From: Burkholderiales bacterium
Lineage (GTDB): Bacteria; Pseudomonadota; Gammaproteobacteria; Burkholderiales; Burkholderiaceae_C
Reading direction: 5' to 3'
Length of the DNA: 64,000 nt
Assembly (NCBI GenBank): GCA_013044035.1
Contig: JABEVE010000029.1
Span: 1 to 64,000, forward strand
How positions within the stretch are numbered: position 1 is the first letter of the stretch; each line of letters begins with the position of its first letter. Positions 45,438 to 57,469 of this stretch are shown here, piece after piece. The position numbers and the translations under genes are program-made. The notes below the pieces were generated by a model. The model searched no databases, was not told the origin of the DNA, and saw only the letters and a list, made by a program, of their open reading frames with translations.

Positions 45438-46463
45438 TCAGTGCGTGTGAGCCCGCGGCTCGGCATCGTCGGCAATGAATTCGGCCTCGTCGTGCACGTG
45501 GATTTTGCCGCGAAACACCAGGTACTGATAGGCGTTGTAACCAATCATCACCGGCAGCAGCATGCCGATGCCGATGAGCATGAACAGCAGCGTGGGGGCG
45601 CTGGACGCCGCTTGCAGGATGGTGATGTGCCCGGGAATCATGGCCGGGTAGATGCTCAACGCCAGTCCGCCGAACGAGACGAGAAACAGCAATACCGAGG
45701 CGCGGAACGGACCGCGTACGCCGCCGCGCCGGGCCGAACGCAGGATGTAGAGGAAGGCCAGGAGTGCTGCAGCGCCCAGAATCACGAACACCGGCATGCG
45801 CCGCGGGTCGAACCAGGCGCTGCGGACCTCGATGCTGGCAAATGGCGTGGCCAGCGTGAGGATGGCGGCCATGACCACCGTGGTCCAGATGGCCAGTCGC
45901 GCATGGTGCCGTGACGCTTGCTCCAGGCTGCCGCTGGTCTTCATCACGAGATAGGTGGCGCCCATGAGGGCATAACCCGAGGCCACGCCAAGGGCGGCGA
46001 CCGCGGAGAATGTCAGGCCGAGCCAGCCGGTGCTGAACCCCGAAATGAGCTGGCCGAGGATGGCGCCCTGCGCCAGCGCGGCGATGAGGCTGCCGCTGCC
46101 GAAAGCCCAGTCCCAGCCGCGTTTGCTACGCGCGGCGTGGCGGAACTCGAACGACGCGCCACGCAGGATGAGGCCGCCGATCATGACCATCACCGGGCCA
46201 TACATGGCACTCAGCACTGTGGCGTAGACCGCCGGGAACGCACCGAACAGCGCTCCGCCCAGCACCACCAGCCAGGTTTCGTTGGCATCCCACACATGGC
46301 CGATGGACTCGAACATCGCGCTGCGGTGGTTTTCGCGCCGGGTGACGAGCGAGAGGATGCCAATGCCCAGATCGAAGCCGTCGGTGATGACGTAGAACGC
46401 CAGGATGAGGCCCAGCAAGAAGAACCAGGTGTTGGCGAGGAGGGGTTGCAGGCTGCTGTCCAT
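45438..46463 (-). CDS. cydB: Cytochrome bd-type quinol oxidase subunit II
   Basis: Second subunit of the bd oxidase (Cyd/Cio type), which reduces oxygen with quinol without pumping protons. The 341-residue length is shorter than the E. coli 379 and fits the CioB group. About eight membrane segments are readable, with the family N-terminus WFFLLGLILAFYVITDGFDLGIG and HVWDANETWLVVLGGALFGAFP near 60. The start MDSSLQPLLANTWF was chosen for its family N-terminus; the upstream frame is not family-like. It follows cydA after 92 bp. No CydX-like small ORF is evident after it. Confidence 0.93.
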   Translation of the reverse strand: MDSSLQPLLANTWFFLLGLILAFYVITDGFDLGIGILSLVTRRENHRSAMFESIGHVWDANETWLVVLGGALFGAFPAVYATVLSAMYGPVMVMIGGLILRGASFEFRHAARSKRGWDWAFGSGSLIAALAQGAILGQLISGFSTGWLGLTFSAVAALGVASGYALMGATYLVMKTSGSLEQASRHHARLAIWTTVVMAAILTLATPFASIEVRSAWFDPRRMPVFVILGAAALLAFLYILRSARRGGVRGPFRASVLLFLVSFGGLALSIYPAMIPGHITILQAASSAPTLLFMLIGIGMLLPVMIGYNAYQYLVFRGKIHVHDEAEFIADDAEPRAHTH

Positions 46464-46555
46464 CGGGGTTCCCGTCACCCGGGTTCGTCCGGGGCATTGT
46501 GTTGGTATCGCGCCACTCAGGCCACGGGGGCTGTCATCGGCGCTGCTGGCAAGAC

Positions 46556-47953
46556 TCAATGTCCGTAGACCCCGTCCTTCACGTCCAGCACCCGGCGCGG
46601 GGCGGCAGGCGGCTCCAGTGTCATGTCGGGCCCGGCACGCCACCAGCGACGGGCGAAGACGGCAAAGCTGCAAAGCAGGAGCCCATAGAAGCCAGCGAAC
46701 ATCGCCATGCTGGCAGTGAGTGCGGACGGCGACAGCACCGACGCCGCCTGGTCGGTGCGCAGCAAGCCGTAGATGATCCAGGGCTGGCGTCCGACCTCGC
46801 GCACCGTCCAGCCCATTTCAACCGCCACATAGGGCAACGGGATGCTCAGCACCCAGGCCCAGAGCAGCTTGCGGTTCGCCAGCAGCGCGTCGGCCTTGCC
46901 GCGCGTCTTGTGCCAGATCCATGCCGTCCAAAAGGCCAGGAAGACGAACCAGAAACCGATCCCGGCCATGATGCGGAAGGCGTAGAACAGCAGCGGGATC
47001 ATGGGAGGCTGGTCGGCGCGCGCAATGTCGCGCAAGCCAATGACCTGGCCGGTGGTGGTGTGCGTGGCCAGCACGCTCAACATGTCGGGCAACTCCAGCG
47101 CCCAGTCGTTCTTCTGGGCCGCCTGGTTCGGCCAGGCCAGCAAGGCCCAGGGCGCACCTTCTCCAGGCTTGTTGGTGACCCAGTGGCCCTCGATGGCGGC
47201 GCCCTTGGCGGGCTGGTCCTTGAACACCGCGCTGCCGCTGGAGTCGCCAATCCACACCTGCAACGGCGCGATCACCACCAACGCCAACAATGCGATCTTG
47301 AAGGACTTGAGGAAGAACTCGGGATGGCGCTTGTTCAGCAGGTAAGACGCCGAAATGCCGGCGATGACGAAAGCCCCGGTTTCTAGCGCCGCCACATACA
47401 TGTGGGACACGCCCCAAATCATGTCGGGGTTGAAGATGGCGGCCAGGTAGTCGGTCACGATCAGCTTGCCGTTTTGCAAGGTCACACCGGCGGGGGTCTG
47501 CATCCAGGAATTGGCCACCATGATCCACAAGGCCGAGAGCGAGGCGCCGAACGCCACCATGACGGTGGCAAACAAATGCGCGCCACGGCCCACCCTACCC
47601 CAGCCGAACAGCATGATGCCGATGAAGCCGGCTTCCAGCATGAAGGCCATGGCCCCCTCGAAGCCGAGGATGTTGCCAAAGAACTCGCCGGCGAAGTTGG
47701 AGAAGCCGGCCCAATTGGTGCCGAATTCCATCTCCAATGGAAGGCCGGAGACGACGCCCACGGCGAAATTCAGCACCAGCAACTTGGCCCAGAAGCGCGC
47801 ATGGCGGTAGTACGCCACATCCCGGGTTTTGAGCCACAGTGCCTCGACGGCCACCAGGAAAGTCGCCAGGCTGATGGTGAGGATGGGCCAGACGATGTGA
47901 AACAACGCCGTCATCGCGAACTGGGCGCGAGAAAGATCGATCGCGGATTGCAT
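46556..47953 (-). CDS. cydA: Cytochrome bd-type quinol oxidase subunit I
   Basis: Catalytic heme subunit of the bd oxidase. The 465-residue protein has about nine membrane segments. The b595 ligand His is in TALFHIVWPILTISLA near residue 18. A quinol-binding region includes EMGWTVREVGRQPWIIYGLLRT near 390 and a short Q loop, as in CioA cyanide-insensitive oxidases, not the long loop of E. coli CydA. EFFGNILGFEGAMAFMLEAGFIG near 80 is the signature. It starts MQSAIDLSRAQFAMTALFH at 47953; the frame reaching 48280 is outside the family. It diverges from clcA with 275 bp between them, and cydB follows. Confidence 0.95.
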   Translation of the reverse strand: MQSAIDLSRAQFAMTALFHIVWPILTISLATFLVAVEALWLKTRDVAYYRHARFWAKLLVLNFAVGVVSGLPLEMEFGTNWAGFSNFAGEFFGNILGFEGAMAFMLEAGFIGIMLFGWGRVGRGAHLFATVMVAFGASLSALWIMVANSWMQTPAGVTLQNGKLIVTDYLAAIFNPDMIWGVSHMYVAALETGAFVIAGISASYLLNKRHPEFFLKSFKIALLALVVIAPLQVWIGDSSGSAVFKDQPAKGAAIEGHWVTNKPGEGAPWALLAWPNQAAQKNDWALELPDMLSVLATHTTTGQVIGLRDIARADQPPMIPLLFYAFRIMAGIGFWFVFLAFWTAWIWHKTRGKADALLANRKLLWAWVLSIPLPYVAVEMGWTVREVGRQPWIIYGLLRTDQAASVLSPSALTASMAMFAGFYGLLLCSFAVFARRWWRAGPDMTLEPPAAPRRVLDVKDGVYGH

Positions 47954-48228
47954 GCTGATGGTGCCTCGAACAAGACCCTGACCCAGCCACGCAAGCCAGC
48001 TTTGTCTTGATCGGCCGCGTGGCGCCCTGGTGTTTACCCGCACTGCATCGTAGTGCTGCCCCTCCTGCCGGTCCGGGTCCTCGCCGCGTATCCATGACGG
48101 GCATAGGCCGATGTTGCCGAGGGCAAGCTGGGCGTCGCACGACAAGCACGCCTGCTCGCATGCGGGTCGTCTCTGCGCCATCCAATACGCCCGGCTCCTA
48201 TGATGGCCCTCGACCTCGAAGCCTGCCC

Positions 48229-49641
48229 ATGACCCCGACCTCCATCGCACCGACCGCCAGCACCGCGCGCGCGAGGGCATTGGCCCGGCTGGTCAGAAGT
48301 CGCGGTCGCAGGCTTTTTCTGCAATACGGCCTGCCTTGGGGTGCCGCCTTGCTGGTGGGCTTGGTGGCGGTGCTGTACGCGCAGTGGAGCACCGATGCCT
48401 ACAACATGTTCATCGGCTGGATTGCCGGGCGTGCCTGGCTCGCCTTCCTCATCACTCCGGCCTTCACCATGCTGGCGGTGTTCCTCACGCGGCGCTACTT
48501 TCAGGGCAGCGAGGGCAGCGGCATTCCGCAGGTGATCGCGGCGCTGCATGCGCCGCGCGACGCAACCCTGATGGGCCGTTTGTTCGGCCTGCGCATCATC
48601 GTCGGCAAGCTCGGCGTGTCGCTGCTCGGATTTCTCGGCGGCATGACCATCGGCCGCGAAGGGCCCACGGTGCATCTGGGCGCAGCCATCATGGCCGAGA
48701 CACGGCGCTTTTATCCCCACGCCGGCCCCAAGCTGGAGCGCCAGTTGCTGTTGGCGGGCGCTGCGGCAGGTTTGTCCGGGGCGTTCAACACTCCGCTGGC
48801 CGGCATCATTTTCGCCATCGAGGAACTGGCGCGCGATTTCGAGAACCGCACCAACGGCACCATGATCACCGCCGTGGTGTTCTCCGGCCTCACCTCGCTG
48901 GCGCTGGCGGGCAACTACCTGTACTTCGGCCAGATGAGCGTGCCACAAAATTTCGGCATCGGCTTCGTCCTTCCGGTGCTGGCCACGGCCCTGCTCTGCG
49001 GCCTGCTAGGCGCCGCCTTCAACTGGGCGCTGCTGCACTGGGACGTCTGGATGCCCAAACCGCTGCAGCTCTGGCGTGCGAACAAGCCCATGGCCTACGC
49101 GCTGGTCATCGGCCTGACGATCGCCGCCTTGGGCGTGGCCACCGGCGGCGAAACCTGGGGCAGCGGCTACGACCAGGCGCGGCATCTGCTGGAGGGCACG
49201 GCGCCGCTGAGTCAGGGCTACGCCATCACCAAATGGGCAGCCATGATCATCAGCTACATGGCCGGCATCCCCGGTGGTCTGTTCTCGCCCTCGCTGTCCA
49301 TCGGCGCCGGGCTGGCGCAATGGGTGCACGCCGCCTTCTCCTGGGCGCCCATGCCGGCGCTCATCGCGCTGTGCATGACGGGGTATCTCGCGGCCGTGAC
49401 CCAGTCGCCGCTCACCTCCTTCGTCATCGTCATGGAAATGACCAATGGTGGCGGCCTCGTGATTCCGATGATGGCCACCGCACTTCTGGCCACGCGCGTG
49501 TCGGCCCTGTTCACGCCGCCGCTGTACGAGGCGCTGGCGCAGAAGAACTACTACCCGAAACCGGCCGCGGCGGCGCCCGGGCCAGACGCGTCCGGCGCAC
49601 CCGCGCCAAGCGCAGGTGCCGCGAATCAACCCGGCCCCTGA
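48229..49641 (+). CDS. clcA: ClC-family chloride/proton antiporter
   Basis: A 470-residue, about eleven-segment anion transporter. All three filter motifs are present: GSGIPQV near residue 94, GREGPTVHLG near 136 and GGLFSPSLSIGAG near 340. The gating Glu (GREGP) and the internal proton Glu (IFAIEELARDFE near 196) are both present, so it should be an antiporter, not a channel. No CBS domains follow. The Ala/Pro-rich C-tail is probably disordered. The ATG is at 48229; the frame back to 48007 is not family-like. It diverges from the bd oxidase gene, so acid-stress response of respiration is a possible link. Confidence 0.92.
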   Translation: MTPTSIAPTASTARARALARLVRSRGRRLFLQYGLPWGAALLVGLVAVLYAQWSTDAYNMFIGWIAGRAWLAFLITPAFTMLAVFLTRRYFQGSEGSGIPQVIAALHAPRDATLMGRLFGLRIIVGKLGVSLLGFLGGMTIGREGPTVHLGAAIMAETRRFYPHAGPKLERQLLLAGAAAGLSGAFNTPLAGIIFAIEELARDFENRTNGTMITAVVFSGLTSLALAGNYLYFGQMSVPQNFGIGFVLPVLATALLCGLLGAAFNWALLHWDVWMPKPLQLWRANKPMAYALVIGLTIAALGVATGGETWGSGYDQARHLLEGTAPLSQGYAITKWAAMIISYMAGIPGGLFSPSLSIGAGLAQWVHAAFSWAPMPALIALCMTGYLAAVTQSPLTSFVIVMEMTNGGGLVIPMMATALLATRVSALFTPPLYEALAQKNYYPKPAAAAPGPDASGAPAPSAGAANQPGP

Positions 49642-49809
49642 TCCACGCGCCGCGTCGCCCGCGGCAGACAAATCCGCAGCCTGCCGCTACGCTTGCCGGC
49701 ACGACAACACACTCCCCCCGGAAACGACAGACCGCTCCCAAGCGCCCGACCCTGCCCAGAGGCGGGGGCGGCACCGTTGCCGCGAGGAGGCACACAGCAG
49801 GAGACAACC

Positions 49810-51111
49810 ATGTCGGCACCCCCCTTGGCCTCACGCGGCGCCAGCACCTTCGAGTCCGCCACCTACACCAAGGTGGGCTGGCGGCTCATTCCGTTTCTGA
49901 TGCTGTGCTACTTCGTGGCCTATCTCGATCGCGTCAACGTCGGTTTCGCGCAGTTGCAGATGAAATCGGATCTGGGTTTTTCCGACGCCGTCTACGGCTT
50001 CGGCGCGGGCATCTTCTTCCTCGGCTATTTTCTGTTCGAGGTGCCGAGCAATCTGGTGCTGCATCGCGTCGGCGCGCGCATCTGGATCGCCCGCATCATG
50101 ATCACCTGGGGCCTCATCTCCGCCCTCACCATGGTCATCCAGACGCCCGCCATGTTCTACGTGGCGCGCTTCCTGCTGGGCCTGGCCGAAGCGGGATTCT
50201 TCCCCGGCATCGTCCTCTACCTCACCTACTGGTACCCGGCGGCCAGGCGCAGCCAGATGACGGCCTGGTTCATGTCGGCGGTGGCGCTCTCGGGCCTGAT
50301 CGGGGGGCCGGTGTCGGGCTGGATCCTGCACAGCTTCCACGGCCACGGCGGCCTGGCCGGCTGGCAGTGGCTGTTCCTGCTGGAAGGCGCGCCGGCGGTG
50401 GTGCTCGGCGTGGTGGTGCTGCTGTTTCTGGACAACGGCATCGCCCAGGCGCGCTGGCTGACGGACGCCGAAAAGACCTTGCTGCAGGACCGCATCGCCA
50501 GCGAAGCCCGGACCAAAACCCATGTCTCGGCGCTGCAGGCCTTGGCAAGCCCGCGCGTGTGGCTGCTGGCGCTGGTGTATTTCTCGGTGGTGATGGGCTT
50601 GTACGGACTGGGCTTCTGGCTGCCGCTGCTGTTCAAGACCACGGGCGTGAACGACCCCCTCACCATCGGCTGGCTGGTGGCCATTCCCTATGGCGTGTCC
50701 ATCGTCGCCATGATCCTGGTGGGGCGCCATTCTGACGCGAAGCGCGAGCGCCGCTGGCATGTCGCCATTCCCGCGCTGCTTGGTGCCTTGGGGCTGCTGC
50801 TGTCCACGCTGTGGACCGACAACACCCTGGGCGCGGTGCTCACGCTGACTCTGGCCACCTGCGGCATCATGACCGTGCTGCCGCTGTTCTGGAGCCTGCC
50901 CACCGCGTTTCTCACTGGCACGGCGGCCGCTGCGGGCATCGCCTTGATCAATGCGCTGGGCAATCTGGCCGGCTTCTTCGGCCCCAGCATCGTCGGCTGG
51001 GTGAAGCAGGCCACGCGCAGCACCAACGGTGGCGTTCTGGTGCTGGCCGGTTTCATGGTGTTGTGCGCCCTGCTGGTGCTGAGCCTGCCGACGCGCGACA
51101 TCGATCACTGA
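49810..51111 (+). CDS. MFS transporter, anion:cation symporter (ACS) type
   Basis: A 433-residue MFS carrier of the ACS group (tartrate, phthalate, hexuronate or carboxylate:H+ symporters). Its N-terminus is AYLDRVNVGFAQLQMKSDLG, the ACS segment 1 signature DRVN. VPSNLVLHRVGARIWIAR closes the loop after segment 2. Segment 4 to 5 carries RFLLGLAEAGFFPGIVLYLTYWYP, with the AEAGFFPG signature. Second-half SLPTAFLTGTAAAAGIALINALGNLAGFFGP (in two pieces) is also family-typical. An AGGAGA site lies 7 bp upstream of the ATG. It is 168 bp after clcA and alone, so its substrate is open. Confidence 0.9.
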   Translation: MSAPPLASRGASTFESATYTKVGWRLIPFLMLCYFVAYLDRVNVGFAQLQMKSDLGFSDAVYGFGAGIFFLGYFLFEVPSNLVLHRVGARIWIARIMITWGLISALTMVIQTPAMFYVARFLLGLAEAGFFPGIVLYLTYWYPAARRSQMTAWFMSAVALSGLIGGPVSGWILHSFHGHGGLAGWQWLFLLEGAPAVVLGVVVLLFLDNGIAQARWLTDAEKTLLQDRIASEARTKTHVSALQALASPRVWLLALVYFSVVMGLYGLGFWLPLLFKTTGVNDPLTIGWLVAIPYGVSIVAMILVGRHSDAKRERRWHVAIPALLGALGLLLSTLWTDNTLGAVLTLTLATCGIMTVLPLFWSLPTAFLTGTAAAAGIALINALGNLAGFFGPSIVGWVKQATRSTNGGVLVLAGFMVLCALLVLSLPTRDIDH

Positions 51112-51217
51112 GCCGCGCGGCTTTCGCGCAGGCCGCGTGCAATCGGCATGGGCATCGCGTAAATTTCAAGTCGACATGCGTCTTCGTGACGCCGCACGCC
51201 CAACCCAAGGAGCCCCG

Positions 51218-51739
51218 ATGAGCAAGACCACCAAGGCCGCCGTGCCCAAGCTTCACGCCACTTCGAGCAACGTGCACATCGGCATCGCCGACAAGGACCG
51301 CGCCGCCATCGCCCAGGGCCTATCGCACCTGCTGGCCGACACCTACACCCTCTACCTCACCACCCACAACTTCCATTGGAACGTCACCGGCCCGATGTTC
51401 AACACCCTGCACATGATGTTCATGACGCAGTACACCGAATTGTGGAACGCGGTGGACCCGGTGGCCGAGCGCATCCGGGCGCTGGGCTATGCCGCCCCTG
51501 GCTCCTACGCCGCCTACGGCCAGCTCACCAAACTGGGCGACGTGCCGCTGGTCCCGCCCAAGGCCGAGGACATGATCCGCATTCTGGTGAAAGGCAACGA
51601 GGCGGTGGCCGCCACCGCACGCGAGCTGTTGCCGCTGACGGAGAATGCGGGCGACCAACCCACCACCGACCTGCTGTCGGCACGCATGGACATCCACGAA
51701 AAATCGGCCTGGATGCTGCGCTCGCTCTTGGAGGGTTGA
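51218..51739 (+). CDS. dps: Dps family DNA-protecting ferritin
   Basis: A 173-residue Dps-like protein that stores iron and protects DNA. The di-iron half-sites read His53 ([11 protein letters not shown]), His65 (NTLHMMFM), Asp80 and Glu84 ([13 protein letters not shown]). The acid usually found four residues after the second His, a ligand in most Dps proteins, is Met69 here. The N-terminal tail has several Lys residues ([11 protein letters not shown]) that may bind DNA. The start at 51218 has AAGGAG 7 bp upstream. It lies 106 bp after the MFS gene and ahead of ubiA. Confidence 0.92.
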   Translation: MSKTTKAAVPKLHATSSNVHIGIADKDRAAIAQGLSHLLADTYTLYLTTHNFHWNVTGPMFNTLHMMFMTQYTELWNAVDPVAERIRALGYAAPGSYAAYGQLTKLGDVPLVPPKAEDMIRILVKGNEAVAATARELLPLTENAGDQPTTDLLSARMDIHEKSAWMLRSLLEG

Positions 51740-51792
51740 GGCCGCGCCTGCCGCCCAGGCTGTCGATGGTGGGCGCGGGGAATAATGGCGCC

Positions 51793-52650
51793 ATGCTCGA
51801 CCATCTCCAACTCTGGCTCGACCTCATCCGCTGGAACCGCCCCGCCGGCTGGCTGCTGCTGCTGTGGCCCACACTCTCGGCTTTGTGGATCGCGGCGGGT
51901 GGCTTTCCCGGCTGGGCCCTGCTGGCGGTGTTCGTGCTCGGCACCATCCTCATGCGCTCGGCTGGCTGCACCGTGAACGACGTGGCCGACGCCGAGTTCG
52001 ACCGCCATGTGCACCGCACTGCGCGCCGCCCGGTCACCAGCGGAGCGGTGTCCAAGCGCGAGGCGCTGCTGCTCGGCGCCGCACTGGCGCTGGCGGCCTT
52101 CGGCCTGGTGCTGCTGACCAACGCGCTGACCATCGCGCTCTCCTTCGCCGCGCTGCTCATCACCCTCGCCTACCCCTACACCAAGCGCTGGCTGGCGCTG
52201 CCGCAAGCCTTTCTCGGCGTGGCCTTCAGCTTCGGCATTCCCATGGCCTTCGCCGCCGCGCGTGGCGACGTGCCCCTCCTGGCCTGGTGGCTGCTGGCAG
52301 GCAATCTGTTCTGGGTGCTGGCCTACGATACCGAGTACGCCATGGTCGATCGCGAGGACGATCTGAAGATCGGCATCAAGACATCGGCCATCACCTTCGG
52401 CCGTATGGACGTGGCCGCGGTGATGGCCAGCTACGCCATCTTCCTGGCGATGTGGCTGGCCGCCGGGCTGCAACTGGGTCTGGCCTGGCCGTTCGCGCTC
52501 GGCCTGCTGGCAGCCGCCGGCATGGCGGCCTGGCACTACACCCTCATCCGCCAGCGCGAGCCGGCCCACTGCTTCACCGCCTTCAAGCACAACCACTGGC
52601 TGGGCTTCGCCGTGTTCGCCGGCACGGCAGCCGCCTACGCGCTGCGCTGA
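51793..52650 (+). CDS. ubiA: 4-hydroxybenzoate octaprenyltransferase
   Basis: Prenylates 4-hydroxybenzoate in ubiquinone synthesis at the inner membrane. The 285-residue protein has about eight membrane segments. The first Asp-rich prenyl-diphosphate motif is [15 protein letters not shown] (N62 to D70), with RSAGCTVND before it. The second is [22 protein letters not shown] near residue 175. Both are diagnostic of UbiA. The start [20 protein letters not shown] is family-like; the longer frame is not. It follows dps by 53 bp and ends convergently against the glutamate dehydrogenase gene. Confidence 0.95.
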   Translation: MLDHLQLWLDLIRWNRPAGWLLLLWPTLSALWIAAGGFPGWALLAVFVLGTILMRSAGCTVNDVADAEFDRHVHRTARRPVTSGAVSKREALLLGAALALAAFGLVLLTNALTIALSFAALLITLAYPYTKRWLALPQAFLGVAFSFGIPMAFAAARGDVPLLAWWLLAGNLFWVLAYDTEYAMVDREDDLKIGIKTSAITFGRMDVAAVMASYAIFLAMWLAAGLQLGLAWPFALGLLAAAGMAAWHYTLIRQREPAHCFTAFKHNHWLGFAVFAGTAAAYALR

Positions 52651-52752
52651 GCCTCTCCCCGCCCCGTGAGGCAGGTCGGGAAGGGCCATCCAAGCTTCGC
52701 GAGACGCTGCTCTTTCCTCCCCCACTCCGTGGGAGGTCATGCCACGCAAAGA

Positions 52753-52770
52753 CTCCCCATTCATGGGGAG
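52753..52770. terminator. Short hairpin between convergent ubiA and gdhA
   Basis: CTCCCCAT (52753-52760) pairs with ATGGGGAG (52763-52770). A second weaker stem is CCTCCC (52716-52721) with GGGAGG (52731-52736). They lie in the 131-bp gap where ubiA and gdhA converge, a likely bidirectional stop region, though no U tract is present. Confidence 0.4.
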
Positions 52771-52781
52771 GACCGGGGTGC

Positions 52782-54074
<1,293 letters not shown>

Positions 54075-54259
54075 GTCGGTCTCCGTGTGTTGCGGCGCTC
54101 GTGGCGCCTTGTGGCTTTCGTGTGGTGTTGTGAACGGCCGGTTGGGCCACCTCCACTCTACGCCCGGGCTGACGCTGCATCCACCGCGGCAGCGAAGCGT
54201 GGCTGACTGCATGCGCGCCGCGCCCCTCGTCGCCCAACGGCGCGAGGGCGCGGCCGGTC

Positions 54260-55246
<987 letters not shown>

Positions 55247-55323
55247 AACCATCACCTCCCGTAATGCCAGGCGCCGAAGCTTGGTGCCCGATGCCTGCAT
55301 CCTAGGAAAAACCATCTCCCCAC

Positions 55324-55345
55324 GCTGCAACAGTTTGTTTGCAGC
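55324..55345. promoter_or_regulatory. Inverted repeat upstream of the aldo/keto reductase
   Basis: GCTGCAA (55324-55330) and TTGCAGC (55339-55345) form a perfect 7-bp dyad with an 8-bp spacer, 78-99 bp upstream of the reductase start. It lies in the 369-bp gene-free region 55247-55615, whose other readable part is the pilA terminator. A dimeric repressor or LysR/TetR-type site is plausible. Confidence 0.35.
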
Positions 55346-55491
55346 GGCCGTGGAAGACGCGGGTCAGACGGTGCGTGGCCGACGTCGGCACAGTGGCGTT
55401 GATGGCCTTCGGCGACCCGACACCTGCCCTGGGGTGGCCGAGTGCAGCCGGATCCAGCACACACAGCGTCCAGAAGTCACGATCCGCCAAG

Positions 55492-55514
55492 AAAAAGCCC
55501 GCCTTGCGGCGGGC
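55492..55514 (-). terminator. Intrinsic terminator of pilA
   Basis: On the minus strand GCCCGCC (55514-55508) pairs with GGCGGGC (55503-55497) over a GCAA tetraloop and is followed by TTTTT. It is about 100 bp past the pilA stop and marks the end of this monocistronic unit. Confidence 0.8.
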
Positions 55515-55615
55515 GAAAGTCCCGGAGATGAGAGAACAACACAACTTGTTCACGCTTCATCTAGCAGATTGCGTGCCAGCTTGTGCCGCACGGCTTGCGG
55601 TGGGCTGCCGAGGAG

Positions 55616-56086
<471 letters not shown>

Positions 56087-56165
56087 GGCGTGCCTCTGAT
56101 GATATTTTGGGTCGGTGGAGGCGCCGAACTCGCCGCTGGCTCCCAGTCGGGGCACCGGGCGAGCA

Positions 56166-56180
56166 GCAAGAGTTGCGCCA
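56166..56180 (-). promoter_or_regulatory. Sigma-54-like promoter upstream of pilA
   Basis: The minus strand reads TGGCGC-AACTC-TTGC, one base off the consensus TGGCAC-N5-TTGC with the required GG-N10-GC spacing. It sits about 80 bp upstream of the pilA start, as in Pseudomonas and Neisseria-like pilins controlled by PilR and RpoN. No PilR gene is in the window. Confidence 0.6.
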
Positions 56181-56307
56181 TGCGAACAAGACGACTGAGC
56201 GTGCAACTTGTCACAAAAACGTCGAGCATTTGCGCCAGAAGCCCGCATTGCATTGCCATGTTTTGTCACACACCGACCGATTTCGCGCATGGATGCGACA
56301 GAAAGCG

Positions 56308-57207
56308 TCAGCCGGCTGGGCCAAGCCCGGCGCGTTTCGCCAGCGCACGCGCCAAGATCGACAACGAACCCTCCGGCCGCTCCAGCTCGTGCAGGATGTC
56401 GAAGTGGTTGCGCCCGGGCAGCATGTGAAGCTGTCCCGGCTCTCCCGCCGCCTGCAGCGCTGCGGCATAGGCATGGCTCTGGCGCTGCAGTTCAGGCAGT
56501 TCGGCCGTGCCGACGGCCACCGCGGTGGTGCAGCCCGGCTGGATGCGGCGCTGCGGACTGCATGCGGCAATCTCCACCTCGCCGAGCTGCAGGGCATCGT
56601 TGAGGGCGCCGCGTGCAATCGGCGCCAGTTCGAACAGCCCGCTGATGGCGAGCACCGCAGCAACCGTCGGATGGCTGCGGTGCATGGCTGCCAGATGGCC
56701 GCCGGCCGAATGCCCCGCCAGCACGATGCGCGGCTGACCCTGTGACGGACCGAGCCCGGGGGTGGACTGCAGCATGTCCAGGAGCAAACCGACTTCGGCG
56801 ACGATGTCGGGCATTCGCGCCTGCGGCGCCAGGGTGTACTCGCCCAGCACCACGTGGAAGCCCGCCGCCAACGGGCCCGCAGCGATGCAGGCGAAATCAT
56901 CCTTGCTGCGCCATTGCCAGTAACCGCCGTGGAGAAAGACAAGAATGGGCGCGGCGCTCACGGCGCCCGCCTCGCGGAACGGCTGTGTGGGCGCAAACCA
57001 GTCGAACACCTGGCGCGGAGCAGGGCCGTAGGGGATGTTGCGCGTGCAGGCATGCTGCGCATACACGGCCTGGCTGCGGGCAAGCAGGTCCTGCAGCAAA
57101 ACGGGGGCGTTGGGTACTGCCGCCGAGTTGTCGTAGGCGGCGGTGTAGTCCTCGCGAGTTTGCAGCGGTGTGGGCACGGGGTCGGACATGGACATGGACT
57201 TGGACAT
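56308..57207 (-). CDS. Alpha/beta hydrolase, esterase/kynurenine-formamidase-like
   Basis: A 299-residue cytosolic serine hydrolase. The oxyanion [12 protein letters not shown] is near residue 93, the nucleophile elbow is [16 protein letters not shown] near 163 (G-x-S-x-G), and the His is in [16 protein letters not shown] near 267. The acid is not certain. HGGYW and GHSAGGHL match the formamidase-like branch of the hormone-sensitive-lipase group. The start is uncertain: the N-terminus MSKSMSMSD has a repeated GGACAT unit with several Met codons. The gene faces liuR, 262 bp away. Kynurenine formamidase is possible, but no tryptophan genes are near. Confidence 0.8.
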   Translation of the reverse strand: MSKSMSMSDPVPTPLQTREDYTAAYDNSAAVPNAPVLLQDLLARSQAVYAQHACTRNIPYGPAPRQVFDWFAPTQPFREAGAVSAAPILVFLHGGYWQWRSKDDFACIAAGPLAAGFHVVLGEYTLAPQARMPDIVAEVGLLLDMLQSTPGLGPSQGQPRIVLAGHSAGGHLAAMHRSHPTVAAVLAISGLFELAPIARGALNDALQLGEVEIAACSPQRRIQPGCTTAVAVGTAELPELQRQSHAYAAALQAAGEPGQLHMLPGRNHFDILHELERPEGSLSILARALAKRAGLGPAG

Positions 57208-57424
57208 CGACAGGGGTCTGCATGGGGGGTCGAGGACGGCGAAGCCCGCGACTCGAGGTCAACTGGGTCATGCAAGCGTAAAGCCAAGATCGGGATTGTG
57301 CGTGCCAGCCCGTGTGGGGCCTGTTCCCGGGATCATGGACTGTCACCCACCGCGGCGGGTGGCGGTCAGTCACCACCGGTCGCTCGCGCTGGCCGGTTGG
57401 TCGCCGCAGTCCTTCTGATTAAAC

Positions 57425-57440
57425 TTGACGTATACGTCAA
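57425..57440. promoter_or_regulatory. Palindromic LiuR-like operator upstream of liuR
   Basis: TTGACGTATACGTCAA is a perfect 16-bp palindrome 30 bp before the liuR start. The same half-sites recur at 57919. MerR-family regulators bind such spaced palindromes, and LiuR, the regulator of leucine/isovalerate genes, is the adjacent gene. This one would autoregulate it. Confidence 0.7.
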
Positions 57441-57469
57441 TCCGATGCCTCCCTCCCTGCCCGCACCCC

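Noticed and set aside
57184-57209. Repeated GGACAT hexamer at the 5' end of the esterase gene, considered as a microsatellite
   Set aside because: Only three copies, partly degenerate, encoding the short Ser/Met/Lys N-terminus of a gene whose start is uncertain. No sign of a regulatory role.
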